DNA from: Alcaligenaceae bacterium
GTDB lineage: Bacteria; Pseudomonadota; Gammaproteobacteria; Burkholderiales; Burkholderiaceae_B
Direction of reading: 5' to 3'
Length of the DNA: 64,000 nt
Assembly (NCBI GenBank): GCA_013416395.1
Contig: JACCEP010000002.1
Span: 310,001 to 374,000, forward strand
Part shown: piece by piece, positions 28,509 through 37,105 of the stretch
How the letters are laid out: each line of letters opens with the position of its first letter
Position numbering within the stretch: position 1 is the stretch's first letter
Translations under genes and position numbers: made by a program
Notes under the pieces: model-generated
Database searches by the model: none
What the model was told of the DNA's origin: nothing
Seen by the model: only the letters and a program-made list of their open reading frames with translations

Positions 28509-29294
28509 TTACCTTACCGGGGCCCGAAGCCCGTCTATCAAAACCTGCAACATACCCCGCGAGCATGGCTCTATACGGGTTTCCACACCATAGGCCTGGG
28601 CCAGCACGGTTGGCGTGATTACGTCGGCGGGCAAGCCTTCACCTAATAACTCGCCTTGCCGGATGAGTACTGTGTAGTCACTGTGACGCAGGGCCACATT
28701 GAGGTCGTGCAGCACGATAAGCGTGATCAGCCCGTGCTCGTGCGTTTCTTGCCGGAGCAGATCCATAACATGAAACTGAAAGTTCAAATCAAGTGCCGAA
28801 AGCGGCTCGTCGAGCAGCAGCAGACGGGGGCGGCGGATTAGCGCCTGGGCCAGGCCTACAAGCTGCTTTTGCCCACCCGAAAGCTGATCAAGATAATGCA
28901 TGGACAAATGCGCTATGCCCAGGCGCTGTAGCAGTGCCATGACCTGTTCGAGGCCGACATGGCCTGCATCGACAGACAGGGCGGAAGCGCGAGCAGCAAC
29001 CAGCACAGACTCGAGTACGCGTAAATGTACCGAAGCTGGCAATGATTGCGGCAAGTACACCACATGCTGCGCACGTTGCTCGAAGCTGATCTTGTCGAGA
29101 TTTTGACCGTGGAGCGTGATGCTGCCTTGCTGCAATGGCAACAGCCCGGCTAGCGCCTTGAGCAGTGTTGACTTGCCGCTGCCATTGGGCCCCAGTACGG
29201 CGACCAACTGGCCTGCATGCAGGGGTTTGAGCGTGAGCGCAGGAATAATTGCCTGCTTGCGATAGGCGACGCGCAGATTGCTGACTTCTAGCAT
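28509..29294 (-). CDS. Ferri-siderophore ABC transporter ATPase (FepC type)
   Basis: A 261-aa ABC ATPase of the FecE/FepC/BtuD group. Walker A is GPNGSGKSTLLKALAG (about 34-49), the signature LSGGQKQLVGLAQAL, Walker B LLLLDEPLSALD and the switch His in VLHDLNVALRH. It energises import of the ferric siderophore with the adjacent permease and binding protein. It begins 5 bases after the permease stop. Confidence 0.92.
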   Translation of the reverse strand: MLEVSNLRVAYRKQAIIPALTLKPLHAGQLVAVLGPNGSGKSTLLKALAGLLPLQQGSITLHGQNLDKISFEQRAQHVVYLPQSLPASVHLRVLESVLVAARASALSVDAGHVGLEQVMALLQRLGIAHLSMHYLDQLSGGQKQLVGLAQALIRRPRLLLLDEPLSALDLNFQFHVMDLLRQETHEHGLITLIVLHDLNVALRHSDYTVLIRQGELLGEGLPADVITPTVLAQAYGVETRIEPCSRGMLQVLIDGLRAPVR

Positions 29295-29299
29295 GACGA

Positions 29300-30352
29300 T
29301 TAATTGCTTTGGCGGCGTAACACCACCGATAAGAAGAACGGCACGCCTACCAGAGAGGTTACGATGCCAACAGGCACGATGATGCCGGACGAAATATTCT
29401 TTGACGCGATCGAGGCCAGAGATAGCACCATGGCCCCTACGAGGGCGCTGCCTGGCAGGTAAAACCTGTGGTCTTCGCCAAACAGTCGTCGTGCAATATG
29501 CGGGGCAATCAGGCCAATAAAGCTGATGGTGCCCACAAAAGATACCGCCAGTGCCGCGAGCAGGCTAATGCGCAATAGTGAAGTAAGACGCAGCCGCTGT
29601 ACGTTAATGCCGAAACTGAAGGCGCGATCTTCACCCAGGCGCAGCGCCGTCAGCTTCCAGGCGTCACGCATGGCCAGCGGCCAGATCAGGGCCACGGCCA
29701 GCGCCATGGCACCCACCTTGGGCCAGGTTGCACGCGACAGGCTGCCCATGGTCCAGAACACCAGGCTTTGCAGGTCTTCGGCACTGGCCACAAATTGCAT
29801 GAGCGAAACCAGTGCATTAAACGAAAACACCATGGCGATGCCGAAAAGCACCAGGCCAGAGCTGCTGATGTTGCCCCAACGTGCGGCAGCGTCAAGCATT
29901 AAGGCGGAAAACAAGGCGAATACGAAGGCGTTGGCGGCGACCATCCAGCCCGGTGGCAGCCCAGGCAGCGAGAGATCAAGCACGATGGCCAGTGACGCGC
30001 CAAAGGCCGCTGCAGAGGAAATGCCCAGTGTGAACGGGCTTGCCAGTGGGTTGTTCAGAATTGTCTGCATTTCGGCACCTGCCAGACCAAGGCCCAGACC
30101 GATCACGACCGCCATCATGGAATAGGGCAGGCGGAATTCCCAGACAATGACACGCATTGTGGGTTCAGCGCTTGAAGGTTGAAGCAAGGTGTGGAAGAGA
30201 TCAGACCAGGTCAGCGCCGAGGGCCCCAGTGTGAAATCGGCCAACATGGAAAACACAATGATAAATACCAGTGCCGCCACCAGCAGCCAGCGCTTCTTGA
30301 TTAGGTGCTGATATTGCGCTTGAGCCAGGCCCGTCGTGTGAGCAGAAAGCAT
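29300..30352 (-). CDS. Ferri-siderophore ABC transporter permease (FecCD family)
   Basis: A membrane protein of 350 aa with about nine or ten helices and the FecCD landmarks RLPYSMMAVVIGLGLGLAGAEMQTILNNPLASPFTLGIS and FVGTISFIGLIAPHIARRLFG with the EAA-like loop. Only one permease gene is present, so it probably works as a homodimer, unlike FepD/FepG. I chose the ATG at 30352, after an AT-rich leader; an upstream in-frame ATG at 30418 overlaps the Fur box region. It is the first gene of the 14.8-kb siderophore operon. Confidence 0.9.
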   Translation of the reverse strand: MLSAHTTGLAQAQYQHLIKKRWLLVAALVFIIVFSMLADFTLGPSALTWSDLFHTLLQPSSAEPTMRVIVWEFRLPYSMMAVVIGLGLGLAGAEMQTILNNPLASPFTLGISSAAAFGASLAIVLDLSLPGLPPGWMVAANAFVFALFSALMLDAAARWGNISSSGLVLFGIAMVFSFNALVSLMQFVASAEDLQSLVFWTMGSLSRATWPKVGAMALAVALIWPLAMRDAWKLTALRLGEDRAFSFGINVQRLRLTSLLRISLLAALAVSFVGTISFIGLIAPHIARRLFGEDHRFYLPGSALVGAMVLSLASIASKNISSGIIVPVGIVTSLVGVPFFLSVVLRRQSN

Positions 30353-30416
30353 TAAATATTTGAATGAGAATAAGTTACCAACCCGAAAGTATAGAGGAAA
30401 GCAGAATATAGCTAAC

Positions 30417-30435
30417 AATAACGATAACGATTCTG
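30417..30435 (-). promoter_or_regulatory. Fur box upstream of the siderophore operon
   Basis: AATAACGATAACGATTCTG has the repeated GATAAC/GATAAT pattern of Fur sites and, read in register, keeps 13 of 17 central positions of the consensus. On the minus strand a -10-like TATATT follows closely (about 30404-30409), so a bound Fur dimer would cover the promoter of the fepD-to-entA operon. The window also encodes Fur. Confidence 0.7.
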
Positions 30436-30677
30436 GTTTATATATTTGTTTTATGGTGTAAGGGCGTCTACCTTCAATCAGCCAGGTCGCACGCTATTTC
30501 TTGGTATGACGGTGTCGTTCTGCCCTTCCCTTTTCACACGCAGCGCAAGCGTCGAGCCGGCTCCCGACGCGCAATCGAGTCTGCGCCGATTATCCCCAGG
30601 CATGCAGAACGTCTGATCTGGCCCTGAGGTAAACTTCTTTTCTTACTAAAATCTATGCAAAACGTGGGAGACTCATC

Positions 30678-31652
30678 ATGCGCAAAATCATTCAGGTCGG
30701 CATCGCTGGCATACTCGCGCTGGGCCTGTCGGCCTCAGCCTTGGCCGCAGACACGTGGCCATCTAAATCATTGACACTGGTGGTGCCTTTCGGTCCCGGC
30801 TCAAGCCCAGACGTAATGTCCAGGGTAATTGCCGAACAGGCCAGCAAAACGCTAGGCCAGCCCATTGTGGTGCAAAACCGCCCCGGTGCCAGCGGCAATC
30901 TGGGCACGGGCGTCATTGCAAAATCTGCACCCGATGGTTATACGTTTGGGGTGTCGATTACCGGGCCCATGGTTAATAACACCATTCTTTATGCAAACCT
31001 GCCCTACGATCCTAAAAAAGACATTTCACCGCTTACGCTGGGTGTGCACCAGCCTAATATTCTGGTTGTGCCTGCGCAGTCTGACATCAAAACGCTTGAC
31101 GATTTGATCCAGGCCATGAAGGTGCCGAACAGCGCCTACAACTTCCCGTCAACAGGGGCTGGTACGGTTTCTCAGCTGTCGGTAGAACTGCTGCTTGAAC
31201 GCGCGGGCGGTAAAGCGGTGCACGTTCCATACCCCTCTTCGCCAGCGGCCGTTACTTCGCTGCTGTCGGGTGATACGCACTTTGCAGCCTTGCCACCAAT
31301 TGCCGTCATGCCCATGATTAAAGATGGCCGGCTGCGCGCTCTGGCGACCGTGTCCAGCAAACGCGCCAGCTTTCTTCCAGACACCCCCACGGTAGAAGAG
31401 CTCGGTTACCCTGGTATAGAAGGCTCTGGGTGGATCGGCTTTGTCGCACCTGCAGGCATACCTGACAATATTAAAAAGCAACTGGGCGACGCGCTGATAA
31501 GCGCCATTGCAAACCCTGAGGTGCAAGCGCGCTTGAAGGCACAGTTCATGGAGCCGGTAGGTAACCAGCCTGAAGAATTCGCACAGTATATGGATGACGA
31601 GCTGGCGCGCTGGGCACCGCTGATCAAGCGACTTAACCTTAGCGTTAATTGA
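30678..31652 (+). CDS. Bug/TctC-family solute-binding receptor
   Basis: A 324-aa periplasmic receptor of the tripartite tricarboxylate transporter (Bug) family, very numerous in Bordetella and relatives. It has a signal peptide (GILALGLSASALAADT), the start TWPSKSLTLVVPFGPGSSPDVMSRV, then IVVQNRPGASGNLGTGVIAKSAPDGYT, and SGWIGFVAPAGIP in the C-terminal lobe. A GGGAG ribosome binding site precedes the ATG. No TctA/TctB membrane partners are beside it, as is usual for orphan Bug genes. The ligand, commonly a small organic acid, cannot be read from sequence. Divergent from the siderophore operon. Confidence 0.92.
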   Translation: MRKIIQVGIAGILALGLSASALAADTWPSKSLTLVVPFGPGSSPDVMSRVIAEQASKTLGQPIVVQNRPGASGNLGTGVIAKSAPDGYTFGVSITGPMVNNTILYANLPYDPKKDISPLTLGVHQPNILVVPAQSDIKTLDDLIQAMKVPNSAYNFPSTGAGTVSQLSVELLLERAGGKAVHVPYPSSPAAVTSLLSGDTHFAALPPIAVMPMIKDGRLRALATVSSKRASFLPDTPTVEELGYPGIEGSGWIGFVAPAGIPDNIKKQLGDALISAIANPEVQARLKAQFMEPVGNQPEEFAQYMDDELARWAPLIKRLNLSVN

Positions 31653-31719
31653 ACTGCCCTCCGAAGTTGGACGCAGCTCATTGAGTAAAACGCAACTGCA
31701 TGAGGGTGACCGAGTGCGG

Positions 31720-31754
31720 GTTGACAATGTGGCCCCTGGGGCCACGCTGTCAAC
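31720..31754. repeat. Long two-part hairpin downstream of the Bug gene
   Basis: GTTGACA/TGTCAAC form an outer stem and GTGGCCCC/GGGGCCAC an inner stem around a single T, separated by a 2x2 internal loop. It lies 68 bases after the Bug stop and has no T-run, so it may stabilise the 3' end or be a relic of a mobile repeat. Confidence 0.55.
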
Positions 31755-31793
31755 ATTGCAGCAACAAAGTGCCAACAACAGACTGCCGGCTAA

Positions 31794-31975
31794 TTACGAT
31801 GCGGTAGGGTAGTTAAGCTCGTCTTCTCTCGGCCGCCCTGGCAGATTGAATCTCCCGCACTACCTGGGTCCGAGTTTTGGGTTGCTGTAATGGCTCGATA
31901 AAACAAGCGGGCTGTTCCACGTAGTGCTCGTCATGATAGTGATGTGGCCTGTATGTGAAAGGCCACTCTATAAGA
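31794..31975 (-). pseudogene. Possible degenerate DUF4148-like gene
   Basis: No listed gene covers this stretch. On the minus strand it reads as an open frame without a clear start that contains QQPKTRTQVVREIQSARAAE, and after a one-base shift it ends DELNYPTAS and a stop. The T-R-x-Q-V-x-x-E-I/L ... E-L-x-Y-P pattern resembles the small secreted DUF4148 proteins common in Burkholderiales, so this may be the frameshifted tail of such a gene. The evidence is motif-level only. Confidence 0.35.
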
Positions 31976-31993
31976 CAAGCTCTAGAGGCTTAC

Positions 31994-32473
31994 CTAGTTA
32001 AGCGGTTTGAAATCAGGGTCATCAAAATAAGTGGCGTATTTTTCAATTGCCCCCATCACTTTCTCCACACCATGCTGCACACTGTTTTTGTTTTTCATCG
32101 CGGTTGTGCCTTCGGCCAGATCAGCGATAATCAAATGAAGCTGGGCGTCTGCCTCAGGCTCAAGCTTGCAGTTCTGAACCATATAAGTGATGTCATTGTT
32201 GATTCCATCGGCCAATGCCAGGTACTTTCCCTCTGCCAACTCATTGGCGTGGATGGCAGGGGTTTCTTTGGCCATGGCGTTTCGGATGTTGTTCATGGCA
32301 CGACTTAGCGGGGCATCGACTGCCCATTTTGTGCCATTGTTAAGCTTGAGTTCTGCTGCGTGGCCGTGGTCATGATCGCTAGCGGCTTGCGTCGCCAGGG
32401 CAGGGGCTGTCATCATACTGAGCACGATGCCCGTGACGGCGGCAAACGTAGTAAGTGTGGACTTGATGTTCAT
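31994..32473 (-). CDS. Periplasmic helical protein with His-rich N-terminus
   Basis: A 159-aa secreted protein with a signal peptide ending near ATQAAS, followed directly by SDHDHGHAAE, a possible metal-binding stretch. The rest (KLNNGTKWAVDAPLSRAMNNI and onward) is helical and lacks catalytic motifs; there is one cysteine in MVQNCKLEP. I do not recognise a named family beyond a general likeness to DnrO-like periplasmic proteins. The ATG at 32473 has an AGGAGA ribosome binding site; an earlier in-frame ATG at 32509 does not. A PmrA/QseB-like box lies 59 bases upstream and a sensor kinase/regulator pair is adjacent, so it is probably a target of that system. Confidence 0.75.
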   Translation of the reverse strand: MNIKSTLTTFAAVTGIVLSMMTAPALATQAASDHDHGHAAELKLNNGTKWAVDAPLSRAMNNIRNAMAKETPAIHANELAEGKYLALADGINNDITYMVQNCKLEPEADAQLHLIIADLAEGTTAMKNKNSVQHGVEKVMGAIEKYATYFDDPDFKPLN

Positions 32474-32531
32474 GAGATTCTCCTGTGAGTAGTGCCGCGT
32501 ATTCGGCATGTAAGGATCATCTCGAACTCAG

Positions 32532-32548
32532 CTTAACCGATGCTTAAG
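32532..32548 (-). promoter_or_regulatory. PmrA/QseB-like direct-repeat box
   Basis: Read on the minus strand, CTTAAG-CATCG-GTTAAG has two half sites with 5-bp spacing, the layout bound by PmrA/QseB-type regulators (YTTAAK-N5-YTTAAK). It stands upstream of the His-rich periplasmic protein gene and next to a PmrAB/QseBC-like pair. Confidence 0.6.
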
Positions 32549-32591
32549 AAGACAGAATATATTGAATATAAAGTGTGGGCCGTTTTTTTAT

Positions 32592-33914
32592 CTACACTGC
32601 TTTGAACCGCACAGCTGCGATCAGGCCTTTTCCGGCAGCACCGTCGTTAAACGTCAACGAGGCACCATGCAACTCTGCTATACGGTCTACGATCGATAGC
32701 CCCAGCCCACTGCCGTCCTCGCCGCTGCCCAGCACGCGATAAAAACGCGAGGCGACCTGTTTTCGCTCGTGCTCCGGAATACCTGGCCCGGTATCGATTA
32801 CGTGTAGTAATACCTCATCGCCAATTCGACTAAGTTGAACATCGACTTCCCCACCGGAGGGTGTGTAACGAACGGCATTGTCGACGAGGTTACGCACAAG
32901 AATTGCAAGCAGCGTTGCATCACCGTTTACCCATCCGTCCACATTTGCCTCAAACCCCAACTCCACACCCTTACTTACAGCGATGGGTGCCTGCAGAGCG
33001 ACGCATTCATTTACTACAGCAGAAAGCTTGACCTGGTGCTGATCAATTGCAGCGTTCTGCGGGTCGAGGCGCGAGAGCACAAGCAATTGTTCGAGTAAAT
33101 GGGTCGCGCGGTCTGCACCGTTAATAACCTTGCTTAACGCCTGCTTCAGCTGAGTTGAATTGTGCGCAGCATTTGCTACCTGCGCCTGAGTTTTAATGGC
33201 TGCGAGCGGTGTGCGCAGTTCATGGGCAGCATCCGCCGTAAAGCGTCGCTCGAACTCAAGAGAGCTTCGTAACCGGGTAAAAAGAGCGTTGAGAGCGTCC
33301 TGCAGTGGTAGAACTTCGCGCGGCGTATCAGTAAGATCGAGCGGTTCAAGCCGGTCTGGTTCACGCTGCTTTACTTCACGAGCAAAGCGGGACAGGGGCG
33401 CAAGCCCAGCACCCACAGACAGCCAGATCAATATGCCAAGTGCGGGAACGGCAAAATACAAAGGGTGCAACAGGTGGCTCGCTACACTTTCGGCCAGCGC
33501 ATTACGCAACTTATAGCGTTCTCCGACACGCACATTTATACCATTGGCCTCATCCCAATGACTATAAATGCGGTAGTGAACGTCATTGATGGTCGCGTTT
33601 TCAAAACCGTCGTGCTGTGTGCCCAAGTGTTCTTCAGGGGCAGTACTAGAATTTAGAAGTAAAGTACCGTCACGCTGCCAGATCTGCAGTGTTGTATCGG
33701 TATGATCGCGAATTTGTTGTGCACTGCTGCCGAGGTTTTTCAGATTTACGTATTGCGTTTCTGCCAGTTCAGCTGCTTTTACCAGGCGGGCATCAAGCAT
33801 GGTGCCAATTTCACGGCGTACGTCACGGTACGTGAAGAACGCTGTCGCAATCCACGCAAACAGTACTGAAACTGCGATAATCGCAAAAAGACGCCAGCGT
33901 AGTGAGGATCTCAT
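32592..33914 (-). CDS. Sensor histidine kinase (QseC/PmrB type)
   Basis: A 440-aa inner-membrane kinase. Membrane segment 1 (LFAIIAVSVLFAWIATAFF, about 9-27), a periplasmic sensor domain (about 30-150), segment 2 (LYFAVPALGILIWLSVGAG, about 152-170), a HAMP-like linker, the H-box ADAAHELRTPLAAIKTQ (His about 240), and the HATPase domain with NLVDNAVRYTPSGG, DTGPGIP and GSGLGLSIV. It overlaps the response-regulator gene by four bases. Its likely output is the PmrA/QseB-like box ahead of the neighbouring periplasmic protein. The signal is unknown; metal or polymyxin-type cues are typical for the family. Confidence 0.9.
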   Translation of the reverse strand: MRSSLRWRLFAIIAVSVLFAWIATAFFTYRDVRREIGTMLDARLVKAAELAETQYVNLKNLGSSAQQIRDHTDTTLQIWQRDGTLLLNSSTAPEEHLGTQHDGFENATINDVHYRIYSHWDEANGINVRVGERYKLRNALAESVASHLLHPLYFAVPALGILIWLSVGAGLAPLSRFAREVKQREPDRLEPLDLTDTPREVLPLQDALNALFTRLRSSLEFERRFTADAAHELRTPLAAIKTQAQVANAAHNSTQLKQALSKVINGADRATHLLEQLLVLSRLDPQNAAIDQHQVKLSAVVNECVALQAPIAVSKGVELGFEANVDGWVNGDATLLAILVRNLVDNAVRYTPSGGEVDVQLSRIGDEVLLHVIDTGPGIPEHERKQVASRFYRVLGSGEDGSGLGLSIVDRIAELHGASLTFNDGAAGKGLIAAVRFKAV

Positions 33915-34576
33915 GGTGCGACCTTTTCAATCATGTAGCCAACACCACGAATAGTTCGGATCAGTTCCGGATAAAGCTTTCGACGCAGATGATGTATGAA
34001 GACCTCAACCGCATTGCTCTCGATCTCATCTCCCCATCCGTACAACTGCTCTTCGATTTGGGCCTTTGACATGACTCGTCCGGCATTGAGCAATAAGGTG
34101 TGCAAAATTGCAAATTCACGTGCAGAGAGAGCAACAGACTTGTTGGATAAAGACACCGAATGACCGGCTAGATCAACACGAAGTTCTCCGTGGCTGATGA
34201 CGGGGTCTGCGCTCCCTTTGGACCGTCGCAGCAATGCCCGAAGCCTGGCCTGCAATTCGGTAAGATCGAAAGGTTTTACGAGATAATCGTCGGCGCCAGC
34301 ATCCAAGCCTGCCACTCGGTCTGCTACTGCATCGCGAGCGGTCAGGATCAGAATCGGTAAGGTTTCTCCTCTTGCTCGAGCTCGCCTCAAAAGCTCCATG
34401 CCTGACAGCTGCGGAAGGCCGAGGTCAAGTACAACGGCATCGTAGCTGCCTAGGGCGAGAGCGGTTTCGGCCTGCTGCCCATCCTGTACCCAATCAACGG
34501 CCAAACCTGCCTGACCAATGCCGACAGCTATGCCGTCACCGAGTAGTTTGTCGTCTTCGACCAAGAGGATTTTCAT
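33911..34576 (-). CDS. OmpR-family response regulator (QseB/PmrA type)
   Basis: A 221-aa regulator: receiver domain with LLVEDDKLLGDGI, the phospho-acceptor Asp in DAVVLDLGLPQLSG (about 51) and LVKPFDL (Lys), then a winged-helix DNA-binding domain ending in HHLRRKLYPELIRTIRGVGYMIE. I chose the ATG at 34576; the frame starts eight codons earlier at 34600. It is transcribed just before its sensor kinase, with a 4-base overlap. The start lies 30 bases after the entC stop, so read-through from entC is possible. Confidence 0.92.
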   Translation of the reverse strand: MKILLVEDDKLLGDGIAVGIGQAGLAVDWVQDGQQAETALALGSYDAVVLDLGLPQLSGMELLRRARARGETLPILILTARDAVADRVAGLDAGADDYLVKPFDLTELQARLRALLRRSKGSADPVISHGELRVDLAGHSVSLSNKSVALSAREFAILHTLLLNAGRVMSKAQIEEQLYGWGDEIESNAVEVFIHHLRRKLYPELIRTIRGVGYMIEKVAP

Positions 34577-34605
34577 AGGCAGCAACCGGCAAGGCCGCAA
34601 ATGCG

Positions 34606-35829
34606 CTAGCCAAGGGCTCGGATAAAGGTTTCCATCTTGGTGGCAGTTTCTGCAATTTCACTGTCAGGGTCAGACCCGGCGACAGTACCGGCACCGGCAT
34701 ACACCCGCAGCCGGGTAGGCTCGGTATGCATGGCGCATCGCAGGGTCAGTGCCCACTCGCCGTCGCCATTGGCGCGTTGCCAGCCGACCAGACCAGCAAA
34801 GTACTCACGATCGAACGGCTCCAGTTGGCGGATATGCTCAAATGCCTTGCCCGTTGGCTGGCCGCAGATTGCCGGCGTGGGGTGCAGCGCGCACGAAAGC
34901 TGCAGCGCGGTTACCCCCGGGTCGCGCAACTGGCCCGTAATAAAGGTAGACAAATGCCATAGCGTATCGGTGCCAATGACGGAGGGGCCGGGCGGCACAT
35001 CGAGCTCGTCGCAGTACTCGTGCAAAATGCGCACAATGTCATTGACAACGTAGGCATGCTCGCGCAGATCCTTTTCAGAGTGCGCCAGGCCCGCCTTGAG
35101 GGCGGCGTCTGTATCAGGATTACTATTGCGGCCTATGGAACCGGCCAGCGGGTTGATGAAAATACGATCACCCTCGCGCCGCACCAGAAGTTCGGGGCTG
35201 GCACCCACCATGACGCCACTGGCAAGAGATGTTCCGCCGTCGCCCCAGATTGGAAGCGCAAAGGTATAACCATGGGCATTGCGACGCAGCAAGTCTTGCA
35301 ATAGCTGGGGGTAGTGGGGTGGCTGGTCCAGATCAATATCCATGGCGCGTGAGAGCACCACTTTTTTTAGATCGCCCTCTGCGAATAGCGTGAGTGCCTT
35401 TCGCACCATGTCGCCGTATATTTCTGGGGGTGGTACAGGCGTGCGGCCAACAATTTGCGGCTTCGCTGTGTGATCTGAATCGAGACTGCGCATGGCAGTG
35501 TCGTTGTCAGGCACCCCTGCACACTCATAGGAAAGCGGTATGGTCAGACTGGCAGGCTTGCTTGTGTCGAAAGGCACCAAGCCGAACATGACGGGGTCAG
35601 TCAGGCCACGCTGCCGGGCCTCATCAAACAGAGACTGAATCACGGAGACGCTTACCGGCTCAATTGCCGACAATGCGCCCAGGCTGGCCTTGCTGCGCCA
35701 TTGGGTTGCCGGCGAGGCAAAAAAAACGTCACCCCGGGCAAATTCATCAAGCATCCAGCCCCTGGCCGGTAGGCCAGGTTCAGTAGTGGCCGTATTGTGC
35801 GGCTCAGACGCCCCCGATTCGGTTGGCAT
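34606..35829 (-). CDS. entC: Isochorismate synthase (EntC/DhbC)
   Basis: Converts chorismate to isochorismate, the first committed step of 2,3-dihydroxybenzoate synthesis. The 407-aa protein has the chorismate-binding core: LKKVVLSRAMDI, VGASPELLVRREGDRIFINPLAGSIGRN, HPTPAICGQPT (active-site His), EPFDREYFAGLVGW and YAGAGTVAGSDPDSEIAET. The combination fits isochorismate synthase rather than anthranilate or salicylate synthase, and it completes the pathway encoded in the 15.6-30.4 kb operon, from which it is separated by 4 kb. No Fur box is evident upstream. The start is 230 bases from the palindrome of the divergent gene. Confidence 0.88.
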   Translation of the reverse strand: MPTESGASEPHNTATTEPGLPARGWMLDEFARGDVFFASPATQWRSKASLGALSAIEPVSVSVIQSLFDEARQRGLTDPVMFGLVPFDTSKPASLTIPLSYECAGVPDNDTAMRSLDSDHTAKPQIVGRTPVPPPEIYGDMVRKALTLFAEGDLKKVVLSRAMDIDLDQPPHYPQLLQDLLRRNAHGYTFALPIWGDGGTSLASGVMVGASPELLVRREGDRIFINPLAGSIGRNSNPDTDAALKAGLAHSEKDLREHAYVVNDIVRILHEYCDELDVPPGPSVIGTDTLWHLSTFITGQLRDPGVTALQLSCALHPTPAICGQPTGKAFEHIRQLEPFDREYFAGLVGWQRANGDGEWALTLRCAMHTEPTRLRVYAGAGTVAGSDPDSEIAETATKMETFIRALG

Positions 35830-35865
35830 AATGTTTGTATCCTTGAAGTGTCTTTTAATTCGGGC

Positions 35866-35894
35866 AAGTTAGCAGAATACCCTATGGTTTTCAA
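35866..35894 (-). promoter_or_regulatory. Candidate sigma70-type promoter of entC
   Basis: On the minus strand TTGAAA (35889-35894) and TAACTT (35866-35871) are separated by exactly 17 bases, 37 bases before the entC ATG. I see no Fur-box-like sequence over it, which is unusual for a siderophore gene. Confidence 0.4.
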
Positions 35895-36042
35895 ACCCAT
35901 TTTATGGTGTGCCGTGCACGATGATGAGGTAGTAGGTGCAATACACTTCGTCGCGGCATGCAATGCGGAGAAAGCAGGGTTGTGTTTTTTAGTACGGGTT
36001 TTCCATGATTGCATCCTGTTGCATCACTTGTTCTGCCAACGT

Positions 36043-36070
36043 ATAGTTATGCAACCAGTTGCATAACTAT
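36043..36070. promoter_or_regulatory. 28-bp perfect palindrome upstream of the nitronate monooxygenase gene
   Basis: ATAGTTATGCAAC and its perfect inverse complement flank a 2-base spacer, ending 15 bases before the ATG at 36086. Further TTGCAT half sites precede it at about 36009 and 36019. The geometry suits a dimeric TetR- or MarR-type repressor, though a T-run after the right arm would also allow a stem-loop. No matching regulator gene is adjacent except the PadR gene 1.2 kb away. Confidence 0.65.
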
Positions 36071-36085
36071 TTTTTGAGACTTCTC

Positions 36086-37105
36086 ATGAGCCTGCCCCCC
36101 ATTCTTACCCAACGCTTGCGTCTGCCTGTCGTTGCATCACCCATGTTCATTGTTTCCGGCCCTGAATTAGTCATTGCCCAGTGCAAGGCGGGTGTAGTGG
36201 GTTCGTTCCCGGCCTTAAATGCACGCCCGGCATCAGCGCTTGAAGAGTGGCTGGAGCGTATTACCACTGAGCTGCGCATCTATGATGAGCAAAACCCTGA
36301 CCGACCATCGGCGCCCTTTGCCGTGAACCAGATCGTGCATCGATCCAATGATCGACTGGAGCACGACATGGAGGTATGCGTTCGATATAAGGTGCCTATT
36401 GTGATCACCTCGCTTGGTGCCAGAGCCGAGATCAACGACGCCGTCCACAGCTATGGCGGTATCGTGCTGCACGATGTCATTGACAACAGGTTCGCTCGCA
36501 AAGCAATAGAAAAGGGCGCAGACGGGCTTATCGCCGTGGCGGCCGGTGCCGGCGGACATGCGGGCGTGCAATCGCCTTTTGCATTGGTGCAGGAAATCAG
36601 AGAGTGGTTTGACGGTCCGTTGCTGTTGTCGGGTTCGATTGCCAATGGCAAGTCGGTGCTGGCGGCTCAGGCTATGGGGGCCGATCTGGCCTATGTAGGG
36701 TCAGCATTCATAGCCACACAAGAAGCCAATGCCGTCGAAGGCTATAAGCAGATGATTACTGAATGCTCCGCAAAAGACGTCATCCACACCAACCTGATCA
36801 CGGGCGTACACGGCAACTATCTCAAACCCTCTTTGGTTAATGCTGGTCTAGACCCAGACCAGCTTCCCAGCGGTGATGTGTCGCAAATGAATTTTGGATC
36901 TAACCGCGAAAAACCCAAGGCGTGGAAAGAAATCTGGGGCTGCGGGCAGGGCATTGGGGCGATCAAAGATGTGCCTTCGGCCCAGGCCTTGGTTGACCGG
37001 CTTGTTGCTGAATACAAAGCTGCCCTGCACGGGCTGGAAAGCGTTACCCAGGCACCCATCCACCCCGCTTACGCACCACAGGGCCTGCTTGCCGAGGTGG
37101 ACTGA
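36086..37105 (+). CDS. Nitronate monooxygenase (NMO / 2-nitropropane dioxygenase family)
   Basis: A 339-aa FMN-dependent TIM-barrel protein. Family features are LRLPVVASPMFIVSGPELVIAQCKAGVVGSFP at the start, the loop ADGLIAVAAGAGGHAG with the active His region, LLLSGSIANGKSVLAAQAMGADLAYVGSAFIAT (FMN phosphate site) and a C-terminal WKEIWGCGQGIG. It oxidises alkyl nitronates such as propionate-3-nitronate, protecting the cell or feeding carbon. I chose the ATG at 36086; the frame is open from 36059 inside the palindrome. The upstream palindrome suggests substrate-linked repression. Confidence 0.88.
   Translation: MSLPPILTQRLRLPVVASPMFIVSGPELVIAQCKAGVVGSFPALNARPASALEEWLERITTELRIYDEQNPDRPSAPFAVNQIVHRSNDRLEHDMEVCVRYKVPIVITSLGARAEINDAVHSYGGIVLHDVIDNRFARKAIEKGADGLIAVAAGAGGHAGVQSPFALVQEIREWFDGPLLLSGSIANGKSVLAAQAMGADLAYVGSAFIATQEANAVEGYKQMITECSAKDVIHTNLITGVHGNYLKPSLVNAGLDPDQLPSGDVSQMNFGSNREKPKAWKEIWGCGQGIGAIKDVPSAQALVDRLVAEYKAALHGLESVTQAPIHPAYAPQGLLAEVD

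Noticed and set aside
35830-36040. Fur box upstream of entC
   Set aside because: I searched both strands for GATAAT-type repeats and found none good enough; only a sigma70-like promoter is visible.
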